Positions 13,141 through 18,478 of a stretch of 18,478 nt of DNA are shown piece after piece. Position 1 is the first letter of the stretch. Every line of letters begins with the position of its first letter. The translations under genes and the position numbers were made by a program. Under the pieces are notes generated by a model. The model was not told the DNA's origin. It searched no databases and saw only the letters and a program-made list of their open reading frames with translations. Where the stretch lies: the NCBI GenBank assembly GCA_013824045.1, contig PNND01000146.1, forward strand, positions 1 to 18,478. The letters run 5' to 3'. Origin of the DNA: Rhodobacter sp. Its GTDB lineage: Bacteria; Pseudomonadota; Alphaproteobacteria; Rhodobacterales; Rhodobacteraceae.

Positions 13141-14060
13141 AGGGCACTGTCAAGACAGGCCTGAAGTTTGCTGTCGCTGTGGTGCTGATGGCATTGGTCT
13201 GGCGTATGGTGGACGGGGCCGAGGTGGCGACGCGGCTGCGGGCGCTGCGGCCGGGATGGGTGGTGGTGGCGGTGTTCTTGCTGCTGGGGCAGACCGTGCT
13301 GTCGGCGCTGCGCTGGCGGCTGACGGCGGCGCAATTGGGGCATCGGATGGGGCTGCGGCGCGCGCTGCGCGAGTATTTTCTGGCGCAGGTGGTGAACCTT
13401 GCCTTGCCTGGCGGGGTGCTGGGCGATGCGGGGCGTGCCGTGCGCGCAGGGGCGGTGGCGGGGCTGGAACGCGCCGGACAGGCGGTGGTGTTCGAGCGGC
13501 TGGCCGGGCAGGCGGCGCTGGTGGCGGTGGTGCTGATGGCGGCGCTGGGGGTCAGCCTTGCGCCGGGCGGGATCGTGCTGCCGGGCGCGATGCTGGCGGG
13601 GCTGGCCGTGGTGACGGTGGGGCTGCTGATGGCGGGGGGGCTGGTGGTGCTGACCGGGGCGCGCTGGCCGCGCGTGGCGGTATGGCGTGAAGCGGCGGCG
13701 CGGGCCGTCTTTGCGCGCGAGGTTTGGCCGCAGCAGGTTGCGTTAAGCTTGGGGACGGTGGCGGCGAACCTGCTGGCCTTTGCGGCCTGTGCGGCTGCGG
13801 TGGGTGTCTGGCTGCCCTTGGGGGCGGTTCTGGTGATCCTGCCGCTGGTGCTGTTCACCATGCTGGTGCCGCTGACCATCGGCGGCTGGGGCCTGCGCGA
13901 AGGGGCGGCGGTGGCGCTGTTTCCGCTGGCCGGTGCGACGGGGGCCGAAGGCTTTGCCGCCAGTGCCGCCTTTGGCGTGGTCTTCCTGCTGACATCCGTG
14001 CTGGGGATGGCACTGTGGCTTTGGCCGGGGCGGACAGAGCCGGGACGCCAGCAGGGTTAG
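13137..14060 (+). CDS. Flippase-like integral membrane protein (LPG synthase TM / UPF0104 family)
   Basis: 307 residues, seven to eight predicted membrane helices, with the family motifs LPGGVLGDAGR (90-100), FERLAGQ (119-125) and PLTIGGWGLREGA near residue 250. This is the membrane half of lysyl-phosphatidylglycerol synthase (MprF) without the aminoacyl-transferase domain. Stand-alone members are thought to move lipids or lipid-linked sugars across the membrane. The start codon is GTG at 13137, overlapping the previous TGA in a GTGA arrangement, so translation is coupled. It ends the operon; the convergent hypothetical gene stops two bases further on with no terminator between. With a lipid head-group transferase and a periplasmic phospho-transferase upstream, a role in exporting their product is reasonable inference. 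Confidence 0.9.
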   Translation: MKGTVKTGLKFAVAVVLMALVWRMVDGAEVATRLRALRPGWVVVAVFLLLGQTVLSALRWRLTAAQLGHRMGLRRALREYFLAQVVNLALPGGVLGDAGRAVRAGAVAGLERAGQAVVFERLAGQAALVAVVLMAALGVSLAPGGIVLPGAMLAGLAVVTVGLLMAGGLVVLTGARWPRVAVWREAAARAVFAREVWPQQVALSLGTVAANLLAFAACAAAVGVWLPLGAVLVILPLVLFTMLVPLTIGGWGLREGAAVALFPLAGATGAEGFAASAAFGVVFLLTSVLGMALWLWPGRTEPGRQQG

Positions 14061-14062
14061 TG

Positions 14063-14299
14063 TCAGCGGCGACGGACGGAATTGCCGCCGTCGATGATCT
14101 GATTGATCCGTTTGGCCACTGCTTTGTGCAACTCTTCATCTCCATCTCCGACGGGGGCGTCGGCATGGGCGGCGGCGGCGTCCTTGAGGATGCCGACAAT
14201 TTCCCGCTCGGGCAGGATGTTGCGGTCATTCAGGGCAAGGAGGAGCGATTCGACGATCGCAAGGGCGGCGTGCCCGGCGGAATGCGTTGACGTTGACAT
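14063..14299 (-). CDS. Conserved hypothetical protein, 78 residues
   Basis: I recognise this only as a small conserved-looking alphaproteobacterial protein without a known function. It is mostly helical: an amphipathic helix HAALAIVESLLLALNDRN (about 10-27), then PEREIVGILKDAAAAHADA and an acidic GDGDEELHKAV segment before a basic tail NSVRRR. There is no signal peptide, membrane helix or cysteine. The ATG at 14299 is preferred; in-frame Met codons at 14326 and 14341 would add up to 14 residues but overlap the putative promoter of the neighbour. No strong Shine-Dalgarno is seen. It is divergent from the Crp/Fnr regulator and may share control with it. Confidence 0.7.
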   Translation of the reverse strand: MSTSTHSAGHAALAIVESLLLALNDRNILPEREIVGILKDAAAAHADAPVGDGDEELHKAVAKRINQIIDGGNSVRRR

Positions 14300-14305
14300 C
14301 AGGTT

Positions 14306-14334
14306 TCGACTTTCACGGGGTTTCATGCCATAAT
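14306..14334 (+). promoter_or_regulatory. Sigma-70-type promoter of the Crp/Fnr regulator gene
   Basis: TCGACT (14306-14311, 4/6 to TTGACA) and CATAAT (14329-14334, 5/6 to TATAAT) are separated by 17 bases. Transcription would start near 14341, giving a leader of about 124 nt that includes the palindrome at 14378-14391. Confidence 0.45.
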
Positions 14335-14377
14335 CTGGCAACTAAGCAGCATCGTCGCAGGAAAGTGCCGCGTCGGG

Positions 14378-14391
14378 CTGATCTGCATCAG
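14378..14391. promoter_or_regulatory. FNR/CRP-like palindrome CTGAT-N4-ATCAG
   Basis: The two 5-bp arms are perfectly complementary and differ from the FNR-type box TTGAT-N4-ATCAA by one base in each half. It lies about 37-50 bases downstream of the predicted transcription start and 74 bases before the regulator's start codon, a position suited to negative autoregulation. Confidence 0.45.
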
Positions 14392-14464
14392 CGTTCGTCA
14401 TTCTCTTTTGAAGAATATGGCCGTGAAGCAGAGCCCCAAGAGCCCTGCCTTGGAAAGTGTGCCG

Positions 14465-15217
14465 ATGAAAGAACCGACCGCCGTTCTGTCAGTGCAAGAC
14501 AGCCCCTTTGCGCGAAAGCTTTCGGCCTTTGTTCGGCTTTCGCAGGAAGAGATGGAGGCGATGTCGGACCTCTATCGCCGTCGCCGCCATTTCACGGTGG
14601 GCAGCGATATGATCCATCAGGGGCAGAAAGATCAATGCGCCTATGTGCTCGCCTCGGGGTGGGCGTCGTCTTACAAGATCCTTCCTGATGGCTCGCGCCA
14701 GATCGTGGATTTCCAGATCCCGGGCGATTTTCTGGGCCTGCGGTCGGTGCTGTTCCGCACGTCAGACCATAATGTGGAGCCGCTGACCCCGGTTCAGGCA
14801 TCGGAGGTGCAACAGAAGGACCTGCTGGATGTCTTTGGCCGCACGCCCCGGCTGGCGACAGCGGTGCTTTGGGCGGCATCACGGGATGAGGCCATGGTCG
14901 TGGAGCGTCTGGTCGACCTTGGGCGCCGCTCGGCGTCGGTGCGGATGGCGCATTTTCTGCTGGAACTGGGCTCGCGGCTGCGGATGGTCGGGCTGGCGGA
15001 CAAGACCGGTTATGCCTGCCCGTTGTCGCAATATCTGCTGGCGGATGCGCTGGGGCTGAGCGCGGTGCATGTGAACCGCGTGCTGCGCGAATTGCGGGAA
15101 GAGGGATTGCTGACCTTTCAGCGCGGGCGGGTCAGCTTTGACGATTATGACGGGCTGGTCGCACATGCGGAGTTTGACCGGAGCTACCTGGATCTAGACG
15201 GGCCGTTGCTGGGCTGA
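14465..15217 (+). CDS. Crp/Fnr family transcriptional regulator
   Basis: 250 residues. The N-terminal cyclic-nucleotide-binding-like beta-roll (about 20-130) includes the turn LPDGSRQIVDFQIPGDFLGL (73-92). A long dimerisation helix follows (about 132-170), then a winged helix-turn-helix with recognition region LGLSAVHVNRVLRELREEGLL (196-216). Only two cysteines (58 and 185) are present and not in the FNR pattern, so it should not hold an oxygen-sensing Fe-S cluster. The cAMP-contact Arg/Ser signature is also not evident, so the signal is unknown. I chose ATG 14465 because GGAAAG (14452-14457) is well placed; an in-frame ATG at 14417 would add 16 residues with a weaker site. It probably autoregulates through the palindrome in its leader. 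Confidence 0.92.
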   Translation: MKEPTAVLSVQDSPFARKLSAFVRLSQEEMEAMSDLYRRRRHFTVGSDMIHQGQKDQCAYVLASGWASSYKILPDGSRQIVDFQIPGDFLGLRSVLFRTSDHNVEPLTPVQASEVQQKDLLDVFGRTPRLATAVLWAASRDEAMVVERLVDLGRRSASVRMAHFLLELGSRLRMVGLADKTGYACPLSQYLLADALGLSAVHVNRVLRELREEGLLTFQRGRVSFDDYDGLVAHAEFDRSYLDLDGPLLG

Positions 15218-15275
15218 GAGTTAGCCTGTCCGGAGCGCGGTTCGCCCCGGGCAGGCCCGGTGTGCCGGGGCCGGA

Positions 15276-15467
15276 TCAAGCAAGCGCGTGACAGGCGGCG
15301 GACAGCGACTTGAGACAATCGGCATCATTATGGGCCGAAAGCGATGCTTCTGCCGCCTGAAAATGGACCAGCGCCGCATCCTTTTTCGGGCCTGCGGGAG
15401 CCTTTTCCCAAGCGGCACGAACGGAGGACATCCGGTCGCGGGTGGAGGTGAAGTATTTCTTCGTCAT
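15276..15467 (-). CDS. Small conserved hypothetical protein, 63 residues
   Basis: The protein starts MTKKYFTSTRDRMSSVRAAW and is entirely helical, with a pattern of charged and alanine-rich stretches (KDAALVHFQAAEASLSAHN) that suggests a two- or three-helix bundle. It has two cysteines, no membrane segment and no signal peptide. AAGGA precedes the ATG at 15467 at 7-base spacing, which fixes the start; a longer in-frame reading upstream is basic, low-complexity sequence. I recognise the type from related genomes as an uncharacterised small protein but can give no function. It converges on the Crp/Fnr gene; the 58 bases between their stops hold overlapping GC hairpins (15244-15271) that could end transcription, without a U-tract. 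Confidence 0.75.
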   Translation of the reverse strand: MTKKYFTSTRDRMSSVRAAWEKAPAGPKKDAALVHFQAAEASLSAHNDADCLKSLSAACHALA

Positions 15468-15762
15468 GGTCGGTTCCTTGTGGGGCGCAGCTTTCCTTGC
15501 GATGCCGGATGCCCGCCGAGACCTGAAGGTGGGGCCTAAAGGCAGGACCGGGAGACGTCGTTGGGTTTGCCGGGATCGGGGGCTGTGCCGGATCGGCGAG
15601 GAGTCGCGGATCGGGGGGTCTATATAGGCTGATCCGCGGATGGATGAACTGATGCAGATTGGCATAGGCCCGATCCCGCCGCTTGGGCAGTTCCAACTGA
15701 GCCATCGGGTCGGCGTTTTCAGGCGGTGGTGAGGGCCCGTGCTGCCGGGCTGGGGGATCGGA
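15468..15762. other. Intergenic stretch between two minus-strand small genes
   Basis: I see no protein gene. TATATA around 15621-15626, within a GC-rich surrounding, may be the -10 region of the 63-residue gene, but no good -35 lies at the right distance. A 5-bp GC hairpin at 15735-15750 could be a weak 3' end for the 100-residue gene. Confidence 0.4.
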
Positions 15763-16065
15763 TCAAACCGGGTCTTCGCTTGGCCGTGTGCCGTTCGGGA
15801 TCAGGGTTTCCGGCAGACCGCGATCAGTTTTCAGGGCTGCGTCGAGATCCTCTTCGGTGATCGGGAGCAATTCGGTCTGCCCGGCCTGCACCCCGCGCCC
15901 CCAGACCCGCAGAAAGGTGGCGACGCGGCGGAAGGCTTCAAAGGTGAGGCCGTCAAGGCGTTCATCTTCGCGCAGGACATCGTAGCTGCCGGAGGGAAAA
16001 TCCCGGTCATGGCCGGGAAGGCGGAAGCTGTTCTGGAAGGTGACGGTCGCTGTAGTGGATCGCAT
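15763..16065 (-). CDS. Conserved hypothetical protein, 100 residues
   Basis: The protein begins MRSTTATVTFQNSFRLPGHDRDFPSGSYDVLREDERLDGL (split here only by description) and seems to form a small beta-rich domain: TVTFQNSFRL, then the turn PSGSYDV, then FEAFRRVATFLRV. From memory a family of short proteins with this MRSTTxTVTF opening and a GxYxV motif occurs in Rhodobacterales and Rhizobiales without known function. The start at 16065 is chosen because the family begins there; an in-frame ATG at 16107 would add 14 residues with no better ribosome site. The C-terminal third, rich in Glu and Asp, is probably flexible. It is divergent from the secreted protein gene across 235 bases. No signal peptide or metal motif is seen. 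Confidence 0.7.
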   Translation of the reverse strand: MRSTTATVTFQNSFRLPGHDRDFPSGSYDVLREDERLDGLTFEAFRRVATFLRVWGRGVQAGQTELLPITEEDLDAALKTDRGLPETLIPNGTRPSEDPV

Positions 16066-16300
16066 GGCTGTCGCGGACTCCGGCTTGGGCCCCTGATCCG
16101 GTGCCATCTGGCCGCGGTTGGGGTGGATGCGAGCCTATCACCGGGGCGGAGGCGCGAGGCTGATGCGGATCAGTGCGGGCGGGACTGCCGCCGCGCGATC
16201 TGTGCGGCGCGCCCGAGGCGGGGAACCGGACCGCCCGAGTTTGCGTTTGATCTGTGCAAGGGCTGTTTCGGCCCATGGCCACAGAAAATCGGAGACGCCC

Positions 16301-16804
16301 ATGGCGCAATTCAACAAATCCACTGTTCTTGTCGGCCCGCTTGTCGGGCTTTTGCTTGCCGGGGCGGCCTTTGCTGCACCGGAGGACAAGGTGAAATCCG
16401 TCGATGTCGAGATGGATATCACGGCGCTGACCAATGCGGCGGCTGCCGTGCGCTTTGCCAATACGGCCGATGACCTGCAGGGCGCGATCTTGGCGCGGGT
16501 TGTGGACCGGACGGCGGAAGACGGGATCGAGATCAAGATCGATCTGTCGGAGGTTGAGCTGAGCAATTCGTTCACCGATGCGGTCGGCGCGGCGGATACC
16601 CGTCTGGTTGGCGTGGTGAACGTATCGGACATGAACGACAACACCAACTTCAACACCTATGAGTTGACGGTGACGGTCGAGCAGGCGGCAATCTTCTTTC
16701 CGCAGGAATTCGACCAGACCACAATGACCGCCAGCAGTGACGAGTTCTATCAGGCGCTGATCGCCGCCTTCGCCGATGGCGTTGTGCGGCGTTTGGACGA
16801 ATAG
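16301..16804 (+). CDS. Secreted (periplasmic) hypothetical protein, 167 residues
   Basis: A Sec signal peptide is clear: positive N-region MAQFNKS, hydrophobic core VLVGPLVGLLLAG, and an AFA cleavage site after about residue 25. The mature part of about 142 residues is acidic. It carries alternating patches that look like beta strands and helices, such as DVEMDITALTNAAAAVRF, IEIKIDLSEVELS, LVGVVNVSDM and YELTVTVEQAAIFF. I do not recognise a family. There are no cysteines and no lipobox, so it should be soluble in the periplasm. GGAG at 16291-16294 is well placed before ATG 16301; longer in-frame starts are shadow sequence. It is monocistronic, with a strong terminator 22 bases after its stop. 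Confidence 0.85.
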   Translation: MAQFNKSTVLVGPLVGLLLAGAAFAAPEDKVKSVDVEMDITALTNAAAAVRFANTADDLQGAILARVVDRTAEDGIEIKIDLSEVELSNSFTDAVGAADTRLVGVVNVSDMNDNTNFNTYELTVTVEQAAIFFPQEFDQTTMTASSDEFYQALIAAFADGVVRRLDE

Positions 16805-16826
16805 GCCAAGGGTTCGGCAATCGGGG

Positions 16827-16854
16827 GGGCGGGGCTGGGTGCCCCGCCCTTTTT
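16827..16854 (+). terminator. Rho-independent terminator of the secreted protein gene
   Basis: Arms GGGCGGGG (16827-16834) and CCCCGCCC (16842-16849) form a perfect 8-bp stem with a 7-nt loop, followed directly by five T. This is the clearest terminator in the window. Confidence 0.93.
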
Positions 16855-16897
16855 CATGTCCCGCCACCGGGGCAGTGAGGTGGGTTTGCGGCGGCTG

Positions 16898-17692
16898 TCA
16901 GGACCGGCGCAGGAACCAACCCTGCAGCCAGCGCATGGGCGGGCCGGAAAGCCCGCCGAATAGGTGCAACGCCTTGATCGACCTGTCCGGCAAGACGAGG
17001 AAGCGGTTCGCCGCCATGCCGCGGATCAGCGCCGTGGCGACCTGATCCGCGCTGAGGATGCCGCCAAGGGCTGCGATCCGGTTGGTGACGGCCGGGCGCA
17101 GGGGGATTTCCGCCGCGAGTTGCGGCGTATCGGTATCGGGGGGCATGCAGAGCGTGACGCCGATGCCCTGTGGTGCCAGTTCCACGCGCAACACCTCGGC
17201 CAGACCGCGCAGGGCGAATTTGGAGGGGGCGTAGGCGCTGTAGCCGTAGAGCCCTGACAGGCCCGCTGCGGAAGAGATCAGGCCGATGCGCGCCTTGGGC
17301 AGAAGATGCGGCAGGGTGGCGCGCAGGGTGTTCACGCAGCCGAAGTAGTTGACATTCATCACATCGAGATGGGTTTCGGGTGTGAGGTCGGCAAAGAGGC
17401 CGGGCGCGGTGATGCCCGCCGAACAGACCACAATGCCCGGCGGCCCCAGCGCATCGACGCAGCGTCGGATGGCGGCTTGCAGACCTGCGGCATCGGTCAC
17501 ATCCGCAATTTCGACGTGTATCGGTAGACCGGGGCTTTGAGCGCCTATCCAGCGCGCGGCTTCGTGCAACGGTGCGTCTCGGCGGGCCAGCAGCGCGATG
17601 GGGTGGCCCCGTTCCGCAAGGCGCAGCGCCGTGGCGAGGCCGATTCCGCTGGAGCCTCCGGTTATGATGGCCGGTCCTTGGGGCAGGGGCAT
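16898..17692 (-). CDS. Short-chain dehydrogenase/reductase, 3-ketodihydrosphingosine-reductase-like
   Basis: 264 residues, a classical SDR length. The cofactor loop is TGGSSGIG (11-18), with Arg37-Arg38 at the end of the second strand, suggesting NADPH. The structural motif is NVNYFG (113-118). The catalytic residues are Ser141 in SSAAG and Tyr154/Lys158 in YAPSK. After the active site it reads MPPDTDTP (183-190) and, before it, SKFALRGLAEVLR. The pair matches the signature of eukaryotic 3-ketodihydrosphingosine reductase (KDSR), which reduces 3-ketosphinganine to dihydrosphingosine. Bacterial homologues with this signature may act on long-chain keto-lipids, but that is not shown here. The gene lies 41 bases downstream of the GT4 gene on the same strand and is probably co-transcribed. 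Confidence 0.9.
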   Translation of the reverse strand: MPLPQGPAIITGGSSGIGLATALRLAERGHPIALLARRDAPLHEAARWIGAQSPGLPIHVEIADVTDAAGLQAAIRRCVDALGPPGIVVCSAGITAPGLFADLTPETHLDVMNVNYFGCVNTLRATLPHLLPKARIGLISSAAGLSGLYGYSAYAPSKFALRGLAEVLRVELAPQGIGVTLCMPPDTDTPQLAAEIPLRPAVTNRIAALGGILSADQVATALIRGMAANRFLVLPDRSIKALHLFGGLSGPPMRWLQGWFLRRS

Positions 17693-17733
17693 GGAAACCT
17701 GTTTCAGCCGGAATGACCGGGGCGGTTGGGGGG

Positions 17734-18478
17734 TCAGATCGGGCGGTTGAGAACCTTGGAATAGACGTCGCGCAAACGGTCACGGTAGATTTCGGGGGAA
17801 TAGCGTGCAGCCTGCTTCACGCCAGCGGCGGACAGTTTCGCCCGCAGATCGGCGTTGCGATCCAGTTCGATGATCGCGTCAGCGATGGCGCGGGGATCGT
17901 AAGGGTCCACCAGCAGGGCGGCATCGCCCGCCACTTCCGGCGTCGAGCTTTCGCGTGAGGTAATGACGGGGGTTCCCAGCAACATGGCTTCGAGGATGGG
18001 CAGGCCGAACCCTTCGTAGAGCGATGGGAAGGTCACGGCTTTGGCACCCTGGATGAGGCTGACCAGCAGGGGGAAGGGCGCATAGTCAAAGCAACGGATA
18101 CGGTCGCGGGTGATGGTCAGGCTGCCGATCTGTTCCAGAAAGCGGTTGGTCGTGTCATTGATCAGGCGCAGTTCGTTCTCCGATTTCCAGGCCTGCGCGC
18201 CGACGATGACAAGGGGCGAGTCCACCTTGGACGACAGATAGGCTTCGATCAGGCGGCCCACGTTCTTTTTGGGTTCGAGCGAGCCGAAGAACAGGAAATA
18301 GCCCTTGTAGGGCAGGCCGAAGGTGCCTTCGACCTCGCGCTGGACCGCGTCGTCGGGGCGGTTGCACAGCTTGGCGGGGATGTCCACGGATTGGTAGGTG
18401 TTGGTGACCTTGTCTTCGGGACAGCGCAGCAATTCGATGATGTCGTTGCGCGAGGTTTCGGACACAGTGACGATGTGG
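17734..18478 (-). CDS. Glycosyltransferase family 4 protein, C-terminal part (5' end beyond window)
   Basis: The reading frame is open to the right edge and starts mid-protein with HIVTVSETSRNDIIELL, the linker after the N-terminal GT-B domain; the GTG at 18465 is an internal codon, not the start. About 248 residues are visible. They include the donor-domain entry YFLFFGSLEPKKNVGRLIEAY, the signature LYEGFGLPILEAMLLG with the E-x7-E pair, and the following TPVITSRESSTPEVAGDAALLVDPYD. That is the acceptor-to-donor layout of mannosyl- or similar GT4 enzymes in polysaccharide and lipopolysaccharide assembly. It is unrelated in detail to the GT4 at 2081. A glycan or glycolipid role is likely; the sugar is unknown. 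Codon use is slightly less GC-extreme than in the 2-14 kb block. Confidence 0.92.
   Translation of the reverse strand, partial: HIVTVSETSRNDIIELLRCPEDKVTNTYQSVDIPAKLCNRPDDAVQREVEGTFGLPYKGYFLFFGSLEPKKNVGRLIEAYLSSKVDSPLVIVGAQAWKSENELRLINDTTNRFLEQIGSLTITRDRIRCFDYAPFPLLVSLIQGAKAVTFPSLYEGFGLPILEAMLLGTPVITSRESSTPEVAGDAALLVDPYDPRAIADAIIELDRNADLRAKLSAAGVKQAARYSPEIYRDRLRDVYSKVLNRPI

Noticed and set aside
14465..15217. Identification of the regulator as an oxygen-sensing FNR/FnrL
   Set aside because: It has only two cysteines, not in the positions needed to ligate a 4Fe-4S cluster.
15244..15271. Overlapping GC hairpins between the Crp/Fnr and 63-residue genes as a bidirectional terminator
   Set aside because: Stems compete with each other and neither side has a U-tract; kept only as a remark.

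Overview
The window is GC-rich, alphaproteobacterial chromosomal DNA, most likely from Rhodobacterales (the Rhodobacter/Roseobacter relatives). The basis is codon use dominated by GCG, CGG, GGG, CTG and GTG, small conserved proteins that I associate with this order, a sulfide-type (SqrR/BigR) operator, and the protein families present. There is no tRNA, rRNA, insertion sequence, phage gene or CRISPR array.

Layout. 1-2080: the 5' end of an alpha/beta hydrolase, a cold-shock protein gene with a clear terminator, and a divergent DUF2892 membrane protein gene behind a palindrome that matches ATTC-N8-GAAT. A repeat-rich intergenic stretch follows, then a small hypothetical gene that may be translationally coupled to a 28-codon leader ORF. 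2081-5218: a tightly overlapping operon of GT4 glycosyltransferase, inositol-monophosphatase-family phosphatase and ABC1/COQ8-like kinase. An FkbM methyltransferase gene converges on it and overlaps its last bases.

6123-10212: a five-gene operon built from riboflavin and pterin enzyme folds. It encodes a RibBA-like GTP cyclohydrolase II whose N-terminal DHBP-synthase half has lost its catalytic motifs, a zinc-ligand-poor MDR dehydrogenase, a PTPS/QueD-fold protein missing its catalytic residues, a SAM methyltransferase, and a stand-alone RibD-type reductase. A cytochrome b561 gene lies on the opposite strand. Next, 10796-14060 holds a three-gene membrane operon: CDP-alcohol phosphatidyltransferase, LtaS-like membrane phospho-transferase/sulfatase, and a UPF0104/LPG-synthase-type flippase-like protein. 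Taken together, I infer (not proven) that this locus makes a non-canonical GTP-derived pyrimidine or pteridine metabolite and may attach it to, or display it on, a lipid. This is the best candidate for an undescribed system here.

14063-18478: a small conserved hypothetical gene divergent from a Crp/Fnr regulator with a promoter and FNR-like palindrome between them, two further small conserved genes, a secreted hypothetical protein with a textbook terminator, and a minus-strand pair of GT4 glycosyltransferase (5' end outside the window) and short-chain dehydrogenase carrying the PPDTDTP signature of 3-ketodihydrosphingosine reductases.
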